The notes: generated by a model not told the origin, from the sequence alone. 6,027 nt of DNA from Methanobacterium sp. PtaU1.Bin097 (GCA_002067325.1 MVQY01000035.1:1-6027); one strand, 5' to 3'; positions 1-6,026 are shown, numbered from the stretch's first letter. Translations and numbers: made by a program.

Positions 1-360
1 TTCCAACTAAGAAAGGATTATGATCTTGAATCTGATGTTTTATGGCTCAGTATTGAAGATGATTACAATTATAGGGAATCCATTGGTATAGGGAATGTGA
101 TACTCGACTTCGATGAAAACTGCATTCCAGTAGCAGTTGAGATATTAGATGCTTCCAAAGTTCTTAATTTAAGTAAAGATTCTTTAAAAAAAGATTTTAA
201 TGTAAAGATGGACATCTCCGTAGATGAAGATCTGATTGCTATCCATGCTCAATTTGCTTTCCCAAATAAGAAACAAATACCTGTTGAAAAGGATTTTAAG
301 ACAGTGAATGATATAAATATACCATCTCGAGAGGTGGGGATGGTTATTGGTGAATTTTGA
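1..360 (+). CDS. DUF2283-like protein, 5' end outside the window (partial)
   Basis: The frame is open from base 1 to the TGA at 358-360, giving 119 residues with no ATG, GTG or TTG before the GTG at 97. Starting at that GTG would cut through the domain. The residues before it (YDLESDVLWL, then YRESIGIGNV) form the usual beginning of a DUF2283 domain: a YDxExDVLYL-like strand, an acidic turn, then a VILDFDENCIP strand and an EILDASKVL helix at window residues 33-55. DUF2283 proteins are small and their function is unknown. Some lie near toxin-antitoxin or other accessory genes, but nothing here tests that. After the core, about 60 residues (KDSLKKDFNV to MVIGEF) form a C-terminal extension that I do not recognise. 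The product looks soluble, with no signal peptide or membrane segment in the visible part. The real start must lie upstream of the window. I am fairly confident of the family and certain of the open frame. Confidence 0.75.
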   Translation, partial: FQLRKDYDLESDVLWLSIEDDYNYRESIGIGNVILDFDENCIPVAVEILDASKVLNLSKDSLKKDFNVKMDISVDEDLIAIHAQFAFPNKKQIPVEKDFKTVNDINIPSREVGMVIGEF

Positions 361-380
361 AAATAACAGGATCTTATCTA

Positions 381-403
381 TTTTTTATTATGCTTTTTAA
401 AAA
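381..403. terminator. AT-rich bidirectional terminator region between convergent genes
   Basis: This lies between the stop of the DUF2283-like gene (+) and the stop of cofH (-). On the plus strand it has T6 at 381-386 and T5 at 394-398. Positions 394-403 (TTTTTAAAAA) form a perfect palindrome, so the minus strand also carries T5 there. Oligo-T tracts without a strong hairpin are the usual intrinsic termination signal in archaea. The position between two gene ends supports the call. Confidence 0.5.
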
Positions 404-431
404 CTTAAAATCTACAATGAATCTTCTTTTC

Positions 432-1475
432 TCAAACCCGCTGATAAACAGTGTTACGCTCTACAGGTACACGGTCTATCTTTTTTATAATTCTACGCAT
501 CTCTTCACGGGGTAAATGTTCACCGTAAGACGCCCCTGCCGCTATGGATATCTTGTCTTCCATCATGGTGCCTCCCAGATCGTTAGCACCACAGCACAGG
601 GCTATTTGCGCCAGTTTAGTGCCTAATTTTATCCAGGAAGCCTGAATATTGGGTAATTCTTTACCGAGGATGATCCGGGCAATAGCATGTATCTTCAAGT
701 CATCCATACCACTGGAAGGAGATAACTCGGCGCCTAAAACGTTGTTTTGATTTAAAAAAGTCATGGGGACCAGTTCTGTAAACCCATGGGTTTCACGCTG
801 TATGTCCCGCAGTATCAGGAGATGGTCGATACGGTCTTCCCAGGTTTCTACAGTGCCGTACATAATTGTGGAGGTTGTGGGGATCCCTACTCCATGGGCT
901 TCCTTTATAATCCTCACCCAATCTGCAGTGGAAACTTTGTTGGGACATATCTTGGCCCTAACAGAGTCTACCAGGATTTCCGCCGATGCACCGGTTAAGG
1001 TATCCAACCCGGCCTCTTTAAAATCGCTTAAAGCATCTATTGTGGATACTCCAGACAACCTTGCAGCATGGAAAACTTCCACCGGCGATAATCCATGAAT
1101 TTCGATGTCATAATTAGATTTTATAGCACCCAGAAGATTACAATAATATTCAACGGTCATCTCTGGAGTTACACCACCAAATATGCATATTTCAGTGGCA
1201 TTTACGTCCACCGCTTCTTTGACACTGGAGAGTACTTCTTCCGTGGTCATATGATAACCGATACTATCTCTGAAAGAGCAGAAACCACATCCGATCATGC
1301 ACTCGTCCGTGATATCTATGTTCCTGTTGACCACGAAGGTGACTTCTTCACCCACTATATCCTTACGTAACTGGTCTGCTACATCGAATAGCTCGAAAGG
1401 GTTCGAATTTACCAGTTTTATAGCGTCCTCTCTGGTGATGTCTCCTTGAATAGAACGTTCGTAAATGTTTTCCAT
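432..1475 (-). CDS. cofH: 5-amino-6-(D-ribitylamino)uracil--L-tyrosine 4-hydroxyphenyl transferase CofH (FO synthase subunit 2)
   Basis: This is a radical SAM enzyme of coenzyme F420 synthesis. CofH joins the 4-hydroxybenzyl part of tyrosine to 5-amino-6-ribitylaminouracil; CofG then closes the ring to give the deazaflavin FO. The protein has 347 residues, a normal length for the family. The radical SAM cluster motif CX3CX2C is at C59, C63 and C66 (CMIGCGFC). CofH/MqnE-type signatures follow: a GG-containing strand at 99-104, an AEILVDSVR segment near 165-173 with ICP at 176-178, IPTTSTIMYG at 198-207, GFTELVPMTF at 231-240, and the C-terminal NIQASWIKLG and ANDLGGTMMED blocks that separate CofH from CofG. 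The ATG start has a GGGGAG ribosome-binding site 6 nt away. The gene lies 130 bp behind tRNA-Met on the same strand but has its own promoter. CofG is not in the window. The family call is secure. Assignment to CofH over a MqnE-like paralogue rests on motifs and on methanogen context. Confidence 0.92.
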   Translation of the reverse strand: MENIYERSIQGDITREDAIKLVNSNPFELFDVADQLRKDIVGEEVTFVVNRNIDITDECMIGCGFCSFRDSIGYHMTTEEVLSSVKEAVDVNATEICIFGGVTPEMTVEYYCNLLGAIKSNYDIEIHGLSPVEVFHAARLSGVSTIDALSDFKEAGLDTLTGASAEILVDSVRAKICPNKVSTADWVRIIKEAHGVGIPTTSTIMYGTVETWEDRIDHLLILRDIQRETHGFTELVPMTFLNQNNVLGAELSPSSGMDDLKIHAIARIILGKELPNIQASWIKLGTKLAQIALCCGANDLGGTMMEDKISIAAGASYGEHLPREEMRRIIKKIDRVPVERNTVYQRV

Positions 1476-1481
1476 GATGAA

Positions 1482-1487
1482 CTCCCC
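1482..1487 (-). promoter_or_regulatory. Ribosome-binding site of cofH
   Basis: The minus strand reads GGGGAG, then 6 nt, then the ATG at 1475. This supports the chosen start of cofH; no in-frame alternative has a comparable site. Confidence 0.75.
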
Positions 1488-1522
1488 ATCTACTTGCTTA
1501 ATTTCAATATAAAAAAATCAAG

Positions 1523-1531
1523 TATTTAAAA
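1523..1531 (-). promoter_or_regulatory. TATA box of cofH
   Basis: The minus strand reads TTTTAAATA, close to the archaeal TATA consensus. It lies about 50 nt upstream of the cofH start codon. Transcription would start near position 1502, leaving a leader of about 27 nt that contains the GGGGAG site. An inverted repeat, AAGTA (1520-1524) and TACTT (1533-1537), brackets the box; it may be fortuitous in AT-rich DNA. A second AT-rich stretch at 1505-1517 is too close to the gene to serve. Confidence 0.5.
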
Positions 1532-1589
1532 GTACTTTATTTTATGGTGGAAGTAGGAACAGATTTTCAAGCAGCTCTGTTAAAACATT

Positions 1590-1596
1590 AAAAAAA
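1590..1596 (-). terminator. Oligo-T terminator of tRNA-Met
   Basis: On the minus strand a run of seven T residues lies 8 nt past the discriminator base of the tRNA. This is typical for archaeal stable-RNA genes and suggests that the tRNA is transcribed separately from cofH. Confidence 0.5.
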
Positions 1597-1604
1597 GTGA
1601 TAAA

Positions 1605-1714
<110 letters not shown>

Positions 1715-1862
1715 GTGGCTTATATGACATCAGATTTTATCTAACTTAAAGTTTTCTATGAGGCTTTTAGAAGATTTTCATCTCATAATATATAATTCTT
1801 CCAGACTATTTTATACCCTACTGGATAATTAAAAATTTATCCTAAAAGGATCACTATCTTAA

Positions 1863-1877
1863 AAGGAACCATATAAG
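1863..1877 (+). promoter_or_regulatory. Probable BRE/TATA promoter of the marker 8 gene
   Basis: A purine-rich stretch (AAGGAA), as in a TFB recognition element, runs into CATATAAG. It lies about 40-50 nt before the ATG at 1916. Transcription would start around 1896-1900 and leave a short leader carrying the ribosome-binding site AGGTGA at 1906-1911. Other AT-rich stretches at 1787-1796 and 1831-1840 are weaker alternatives with longer leaders. Confidence 0.45.
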
Positions 1878-1905
1878 ATCAAGGGATTTAAGGAAAACAT
1901 CACGC

Positions 1906-1911
1906 AGGTGA
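1906..1911 (+). promoter_or_regulatory. Ribosome-binding site of the marker 8 gene
   Basis: AGGTGA, extended to AGGTGATT, is highly complementary to the archaeal 16S rRNA 3' end. It lies 4 nt before the ATG at 1916 and fixes that start. Confidence 0.7.
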
Positions 1912-1915
1912 TTAA

Positions 1916-2755
1916 ATGGCCGATAAAGACGAACACGTAATCGAAGCACTGGGAAAAACCAGGGTGGTAATAAAAAATGGGAAAGTAGTGGAAGTTGGCA
2001 AGCCGAAGATAGAATACTGTCCCATATTTGACAAGTACAGGGGAATTAAAAAGCTCACATCGGAACATGTCAGAGAAAATATCGAATTTAGAATAAAAGA
2101 CTTCGGGATGTGCACCGGCGACAGGACCCTGCGGATGAAGGACTTCCTCTCCTTCGGAGTTTCAGAGACATTAAACACCCTGGCCGAGGAAGGACTGATC
2201 GATGCCGCTGTCACGGTCTGTGAGGGATGTGGAACGGTGATCCTAACAGAATCAGAACTCATCCAGGGCATAGGGGGTAGAGTATCCGGTCTTCTCAGTA
2301 CCACCCCACTAGAAGAAGTTATAAAAGTTATAGGTAAAGAGAATGTCCTTGACCCGGAAACTGCAAGGATCAATCAAATTGACGGGGTTTTAAAGGCCAT
2401 AGATATGGGTTATAAAAAAATAGCAGTCACCGTGGTATCCGCCGATGATACTATAAAACTCAGGGAAGTGGAAAGCCAGCACCCGGAAGTTAAGATCTAC
2501 ATATTCGTAGCCCATGCCACGGAGGTATCCAAAGAAGATGCGGAGGTTATCTTGGATCATGCCGATGTAGTGACCGGTTGCGCATCCCGGTACATCCGGG
2601 ACATAGGTACAGAGAGAGGGTTTTTCCGCGCTGGAGATAGCATACCCATATTCGGGATAACCGAGGATGGTAAAAAATTCTTAGAGATAAGGATAGAAAA
2701 AATAGGTGGGCTGAAGGAAAAAAAGGATGCCCAAATCCCCAAACCATTGATTTAA
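1916..2755 (+). CDS. Putative methanogenesis marker protein 8 (DUF2099 family)
   Basis: This protein of 279 residues matches what I know of the methanogenesis marker 8 family, found essentially only in organisms that make methane. Its molecular function is, as far as I know, not established. Recognisable family blocks are the N-terminal HVIEALGKTRVVI (7-19), EYCPIFDKYRGI (33-44), a segment from NIEFRI to FLSFGVSE (55-84), the QGIGGRVSGL block (117-126), VLDPETARINQ (144-154) and DVVTGCASRYIR (217-228). It has five cysteines: C35, C66, C102, C105 and C222. C102 and C105 form a CxxC (CEGC), which could bind metal or act in redox chemistry; that is inference. No signal peptide or membrane segment is present, so it should be cytoplasmic. 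The gene has its own promoter and a strong ribosome-binding site. It converges on the CBS gene, so it is probably monocistronic. The family call is confident; no function is assigned. Confidence 0.88.
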   Translation: MADKDEHVIEALGKTRVVIKNGKVVEVGKPKIEYCPIFDKYRGIKKLTSEHVRENIEFRIKDFGMCTGDRTLRMKDFLSFGVSETLNTLAEEGLIDAAVTVCEGCGTVILTESELIQGIGGRVSGLLSTTPLEEVIKVIGKENVLDPETARINQIDGVLKAIDMGYKKIAVTVVSADDTIKLREVESQHPEVKIYIFVAHATEVSKEDAEVILDHADVVTGCASRYIRDIGTERGFFRAGDSIPIFGITEDGKKFLEIRIEKIGGLKEKKDAQIPKPLI

Positions 2756-2772
2756 TGGTCCAATTGATTTTT
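2743..2772 (+). terminator. Hairpin and T-tract at the end of the marker 8 gene
   Basis: ACCATT (2743-2748) and AATGGT (2754-2759) form a perfect 6-bp inverted repeat with a 5-nt loop. The repeat spans the TAA stop and is followed by T5 at 2768-2772. The gap between the two convergent genes is only 44 bp, so a terminator is expected here. The stem is short and A/T-rich, hence modest confidence. Confidence 0.4.
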
Positions 2773-2799
2773 ATGGTTCAAATAGTGGAACAAATCTAT

Positions 2800-3183
2800 C
2801 TAGGGACCGATTAACTCGGCAATTGCACGTATAACAGAGCTTTGGGTTACCAGTCCAATTAACTTTCCATTTTTGATTACAGGAATTCTTTGATAACCTT
2901 CATCAACCATAATTTTGATGATTTCCAGTAAAGACGTGTCTGGTTCAGCTGTTCTAAGGTTTTTACTCATTAATTCTTCAACTTTAAGCCCCACTGCTTC
3001 CCCACCAGCAAGTAAGATATCCCTATGGGTTATAATACCCACCAATTTCCCATCGTCCACTACTGGGAGTCCACCAACGTTACTGCGCATCATCTTAAGT
3101 TTGGCAGCAGCGATGAGGTCGGTTGGTGAGATGGTCTGCACCGTTTCGATCATCACATTCTTTGCTTTTAGATCATCTCTCAT
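2800..3183 (-). CDS. Stand-alone two-CBS-domain protein
   Basis: This is a small protein made of one tandem CBS pair (Bateman module) and nothing else; 127 residues from the ATG at 3183. CBS1 covers about 5-60, with GGLPVVDDGKLVGIITHRDIL. CBS2 covers about 67-122, with RIPVIKNGKLIGLVTQSSVI. Such modules bind adenine nucleotides, SAM or similar ligands and usually regulate a partner; the partner is unknown. The nucleotide-contacting G-h-x-T-x-x-D motif is complete in CBS1 (GIITHRD, 49-55) but ends in Ser in CBS2 (GLVTQSS, 110-116). A longer version from the TTG at 3207 would add 8 residues (MSSYKNKS). I prefer the ATG because neither site has a Shine-Dalgarno sequence and a TATA-like element about 27 nt upstream of the ATG would suit a leaderless mRNA. 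The gene is divergent from the oxidoreductase operon, so it may sense energy state for that operon, but only position suggests it. Confidence 0.88.
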   Translation of the reverse strand: MRDDLKAKNVMIETVQTISPTDLIAAAKLKMMRSNVGGLPVVDDGKLVGIITHRDILLAGGEAVGLKVEELMSKNLRTAEPDTSLLEIIKIMVDEGYQRIPVIKNGKLIGLVTQSSVIRAIAELIGP

Positions 3184-3204
3184 GGATTTATTTTTATAGC
3201 TACT

Positions 3205-3214
3205 CAAATAAAAG
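3205..3214 (-). promoter_or_regulatory. Candidate TATA element for leaderless transcription of the CBS gene
   Basis: The minus strand reads CTTTTATTTG, centred about 27 nt before the ATG at 3183. Archaeal initiation about 25 nt downstream of TATA would start almost at the A of that ATG. The gene has no Shine-Dalgarno sequence, which fits a leaderless mRNA. A competing box (CTTTTAAAAG, 3256-3265) would give a leader of about 50 nt. Confidence 0.3.
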
Positions 3215-3255
3215 GGTAATTGTTCTCTGTAACCGAATAAAAAGGGCTTTATTTT

Positions 3256-3265
3256 CTTTTAAAAG
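3256..3265. repeat. 10-bp palindrome CTTTTAAAAG in the divergent promoter region
   Basis: This is a perfect palindrome and also TATA-like. On the minus strand it lies in TACTTTTAAA, a 10-mer also present in the cofH promoter (around 1526-1535, same strand). It could therefore be an alternative TATA box of the CBS gene. Short AT palindromes arise easily by chance in such DNA. Confidence 0.3.
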
Positions 3266-3306
3266 TATTTTGTGGACAATTAATAAGTAAAAATCTGGTT
3301 TAAAGG

Positions 3307-3335
3307 CTTAAATTTAAGAAAACTTAATATTTAAG
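3307..3335. promoter_or_regulatory. Tandem palindromes upstream of the oxidoreductase operon (possible operator)
   Basis: CTTAAATTTAAG (3307-3318) is a perfect 12-bp palindrome. Four A residues later comes CTTAATATTTAAG (3323-3335), with the same CTTAA/TTAAG arms around a 3-nt spacer. Their centres are about 16.5 bp apart. They lie roughly 60-90 bp upstream of the predicted TATA box at 3394. Repeated half-sites of this kind suit a dimeric regulator, but the bases are nearly all A/T, so chance is a serious alternative. Confidence 0.35.
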
Positions 3336-3393
3336 TAGAATCATGTCCATAAATCATATAAGAATTCAGTAAAAATTTGTTGGTGTAAAATAG

Positions 3394-3402
3394 TTTATAA
3401 AA
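3394..3402 (+). promoter_or_regulatory. TATA box of the 2-oxoacid oxidoreductase operon
   Basis: TTTATAAAA is a near-consensus archaeal TATA box. The expected start of transcription is about 3420-3425, shortly before the AGGGGG ribosome-binding site at 3431. The leader would be about 20-25 nt up to the proposed ATT start. This placement also excludes a start further upstream in the open frame. Confidence 0.6.
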
Positions 3403-3430
3403 AACAACTTTCTTTATGGGAAAAATTTAG

Positions 3431-3436
3431 AGGGGG
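3431..3436 (+). promoter_or_regulatory. Ribosome-binding site that points to an ATT start
   Basis: AGGGGG lies 8 nt before the ATT at 3445. The beta gene downstream has the identical AGGGGG exactly 8 nt before its ATG. No ATG, GTG or TTG lies in frame within reach of this site; the first, GTG at 3514, is 77 nt away. The site is therefore the main evidence for where translation begins. Confidence 0.65.
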
Positions 3437-3444
3437 ATTTTAAA

Positions 3445-5163
3445 ATTTCTAATCCATCCAAAAAGGATTTATCTGTAGTTATATGTGGAGAAGCAGGTCA
3501 GGGCATTCAAACGGTGGAAATGATACTGGTAAGGGCCATTAAACTGGCCGGCTATTATGTATTTTCTTCAAAAGAATATATGTCCAGGGTAAGAGGAGGA
3601 TTAAACTCTACAGAGATACGTATTTCATCTAAAAGAGTCACTGCATATGTGGATCGAATCGATATTCTCCTGGCCATAAATGAAGGGGCCATAGGACATT
3701 TAGGTAGAAGGATAACAAAGGACACCCAGATAATAGGTGATGAAGACCAGTTAAAGTCAGTAACTGGAGAATATAACGTCCTGAAAATTCCAGTTCTGAA
3801 GAGTGCAGAGGAACTGGGAGGCATAATCTTTGCCAATGTGATAGCTGCCGGAGTCATTTCCTGCATGCTCAACATCCCACCAGAGGTGTTCGACCAGATA
3901 ATCAGGGGTATGTTCGCCCGTAAAGGAGAAAAAATCGTAGAAAAGGATCTCCAGGCCGGAAGGAAGGGATACCAGCTGGGGGAAGAATTGATGGGATCAA
4001 AGGATTTCAAGTTCGAGATAGAAAAGGATCCGTCAGTTAAAGATGAACTGCTTTTAAGTGGAACAGAGGCAGTAGGTTTGGGTTGTTTGGCAGGTAACTG
4101 CAAATTCATGGCATCCTATCCCATGACCCCTTCAACACCACTGCAGATATTCATAGCCGAGAATGGAAAGGATTTTGATGTCATTTTTGAACAGGCAGAA
4201 GATGAAATAGCCGCCATAAACATGTCCATCGGGGCTTTCTACGCCGGGGCCCGGGCCATGATCGCCACCTCCGGAAGTGGATTCGCCCTTATGGAGGAAG
4301 CTGTAGGATTATCTGGAATGACAGAAACACCCGTGGTAATATACGTAGGCCAGAGGCCAGGACCAGCCGTGGGGCTTCCCACCAGGACAGCACAGGAAGA
4401 CCTGAACCTAACACTGTACTCCGGGCCGGGAGAGTTCGCCCGGGTAATCTTCGCTCCAGGAAATTTCAAAGACGCATTTGAACTCTCACACAGGGCGTTT
4501 AACCTGGCAGATAAATACCAGATACCGGTTTTCATCCTCTCAGATCAGTACTTCGCTGAATGCAACTATAACCACCCGTCCCTTGATTTAAGTAACCTGG
4601 TGGTTGAAGAACATATCGTCAGGACAACTAAGGATTACAGGAGATACGAACTAACACCGGATGGTCTCTCCCCCCGGGGAATTCCGGGATATGGAGATGG
4701 ACTGGTGGCCATCGATGCTGATGAACACGATGAAGAGGGCCACATCACTGAAGACCTGGAAATTAGAGCCAGGATGGTTGATAAACGATACACTAAAAAG
4801 ATGAAGCTGATCAAGAAGGATATTATTCCTCCCGAACTCATTGGTAGTGATGATTATGAAATCCTGGCGGTAGGATGGGGATCTACCTACGGAACTATAA
4901 AAGAAGCGCTGAATAATTTGGGTTGGGAAGAAATCTCCTTTTTACACTTCAAACAGTTGTATCCACTGCATCCTGATACGATAAATTATTTGAATAAGGC
5001 TGATAAAACAGTTATATTCGAAAATAATGCTTCTGCACAGTTTGCTAATCTGATTAGAGTAGAGACCGGCTTTGAAATCGATGAAAAAATCTTAAAGTAT
5101 AATGGAATGCCCTTTTCCGTTGAAGAAGTTACAGAAACCTTAAAAAGTATCAGGGGGTTATAA
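3445..5163 (+). CDS. 2-oxoacid:ferredoxin oxidoreductase, fused gamma-alpha subunit (apparent ATT start)
   Basis: This is the large subunit of a two-subunit, thiamine-diphosphate-dependent enzyme that interconverts a 2-oxoacid plus CoA with acyl-CoA plus CO2, using ferredoxin. From the ATT it has 572 residues, usual for gamma-alpha fusions. The gamma domain (about 8-190) opens with VVICGEAGQGIQ and has SRVRGG near 47-52. The alpha pyrimidine-binding domain begins near 203 (LLSGTEAVGLG), with YPMTPST at 225-231, the EQAEDEIAA helix near 249-257 and GPAVGLPT at 306-313. A C-terminal domain starts near 469 (YEILAVGWGS). The GTG at 3514 would delete the conserved GEAGQGIQ loop. The frame is open back to a TAG at 3391 with no ATG, GTG or TTG, so ATT at 3445, behind AGGGGG, is the best start; a sequencing error there is the alternative. 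The beta gene follows after 2 bp. Substrate (2-oxoglutarate, pyruvate or a branched or aryl oxoacid) cannot be read from sequence. Confidence 0.9.
   Translation: MSNPSKKDLSVVICGEAGQGIQTVEMILVRAIKLAGYYVFSSKEYMSRVRGGLNSTEIRISSKRVTAYVDRIDILLAINEGAIGHLGRRITKDTQIIGDEDQLKSVTGEYNVLKIPVLKSAEELGGIIFANVIAAGVISCMLNIPPEVFDQIIRGMFARKGEKIVEKDLQAGRKGYQLGEELMGSKDFKFEIEKDPSVKDELLLSGTEAVGLGCLAGNCKFMASYPMTPSTPLQIFIAENGKDFDVIFEQAEDEIAAINMSIGAFYAGARAMIATSGSGFALMEEAVGLSGMTETPVVIYVGQRPGPAVGLPTRTAQEDLNLTLYSGPGEFARVIFAPGNFKDAFELSHRAFNLADKYQIPVFILSDQYFAECNYNHPSLDLSNLVVEEHIVRTTKDYRRYELTPDGLSPRGIPGYGDGLVAIDADEHDEEGHITEDLEIRARMVDKRYTKKMKLIKKDIIPPELIGSDDYEILAVGWGSTYGTIKEALNNLGWEEISFLHFKQLYPLHPDTINYLNKADKTVIFENNASAQFANLIRVETGFEIDEKILKYNGMPFSVEEVTETLKSIRGL
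5152..5157 (+). promoter_or_regulatory. Ribosome-binding site of the beta subunit gene
   Basis: AGGGGG lies 8 nt before the ATG at 5166, inside the last codons of the alpha gene. It shows tight coupling of the two genes and matches the site upstream of the alpha gene in sequence and spacing. Confidence 0.75.
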
Positions 5164-5165
5164 AA

Positions 5166-6026
5166 ATGGATGCTAAGGACTTCAACATGGATGATGCCGA
5201 TGTGGCCTGGTGCCCAGGGTGCGGTGACTTTTTCATACTAGAAACACTTAAAGAAACCCTGGCAGAACTGGAAATAAAGCCAGAAAACCTGGTTTTAGTA
5301 AGTGGAATTGGACAGGCCGGGAAACTCCCCCACTATATTAAATGTAACGTATTCAACAGTTTGCACGGTAGATCACTACCTCCAGCAGTTGCCATTAAGG
5401 CAGTAAACCCGGAACTTAGGGTGATAGATATAAGTGGGGACGGTTGCATGTATGGGGAGGGAGGCAACCACTTCATACATAACATCCGCCGAAACCCGGA
5501 CATAGCCAACATAGTCCATAACAACATGGTCTACGGACTGACCAAGGGACAGGCATCCCCCACAAGCAGGACAGAATTTAAGACCAATTTACAGGTTGAA
5601 GGGGTATTCTTAGAGCCGTTCAACCCAATATCAGTAGCAATTGCCCTTAAAGCATCCTTCGTAGCCAGGGCTTACTGTAGGGATGTGGAAGAAACCAAGG
5701 ACATCCTGAAAAAAGCCATAAAACATAAAGGTTATGCATTGGTTGACATATTCCAGCCCTGTGTGACCTTCAACAAGGTGAACACTTACCAGTGGTTTAA
5801 AGAAAACACTTACTACCTGGAAGACTCCCACGACCCCTATGATATTGAACAGGCCTTTAAAAGATCCATGGAGACCGATAAATTCCCCCTGGGAATATTC
5901 TATATGAACCCGGATAAAAGAACCTTCGAAGAAAACTTAGAAGTCTACCTGGAGGATAAAACACCGGTATATAAACGTAGAGTAGATATGGATAAATTGG
6001 AAAGATTGATAGAGTCCAAAAGGTGA
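5166..6026 (+). CDS. 2-oxoacid:ferredoxin oxidoreductase, beta subunit (thiamine diphosphate-binding)
   Basis: This is the catalytic thiamine diphosphate-binding partner of the fused gamma-alpha subunit, 286 residues, complete, with its TGA at 6024-6026. The N-terminal WCPGCGDF (15-22) supplies two cysteines, C16 and C19, of the expected [4Fe-4S] site. SGIGQAGKLPHYI (46-58) and LHGRSLP (66-72) follow. The cofactor motif begins with GDG at 91-93 and continues through GGNHFIHNIRRN (99-110) to HNN (118-120), then YGLTKGQASPTS (123-134). FQPCVTFN (196-203) supplies C199. The third usual cluster cysteine, in GIGC, is Gln50 here; C60 is a nearby alternative. I recall GIGQ in a subgroup of two-subunit enzymes, so it may mark a subfamily. 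The stretch from about 205 to the end is the usual C-terminal tail. The gene is co-transcribed with the alpha gene. Substrate is not determined. Confidence 0.92.
   Translation: MDAKDFNMDDADVAWCPGCGDFFILETLKETLAELEIKPENLVLVSGIGQAGKLPHYIKCNVFNSLHGRSLPPAVAIKAVNPELRVIDISGDGCMYGEGGNHFIHNIRRNPDIANIVHNNMVYGLTKGQASPTSRTEFKTNLQVEGVFLEPFNPISVAIALKASFVARAYCRDVEETKDILKKAIKHKGYALVDIFQPCVTFNKVNTYQWFKENTYYLEDSHDPYDIEQAFKRSMETDKFPLGIFYMNPDKRTFEENLEVYLEDKTPVYKRRVDMDKLERLIESKR

Noticed and set aside
763..1370. Plus-strand open frames of 70-111 residues opposite cofH
   Set aside because: They are antisense shadows of a well-supported radical SAM gene, with no recognisable domains and no ribosome-binding sites.
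1544..1591. 15-codon plus-strand frame (MVEVGTDFQAALLKH) between cofH and the tRNA
   Set aside because: No ribosome-binding site or promoter is in place, and it overlaps the tRNA terminator on the other strand; it is probably chance.
1718..1726. CATATAAG-like sequence on the minus strand just upstream of the tRNA, as its TATA box
   Set aside because: It lies only about 4-12 bp before the mature tRNA 5' end, so initiation would fall inside the tRNA. No convincing box at the right distance was found; AT-rich stretches at 1731-1752 are weak.
3416..3430. Four-codon mini open reading frame (ATG GGA AAA ATT TAG) ending just before the AGGGGG site, as a possible leader peptide
   Set aside because: The predicted transcription start from the TATA box at 3394 is about 3420-3425, so the ATG would not be in the mRNA. 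It also has no ribosome-binding site of its own.
3555..4109. Minus-strand frame of 184 residues opposite the oxidoreductase gene
   Set aside because: It is an antisense shadow rich in Ser and Pro with no family resemblance; the plus-strand gene is certain.
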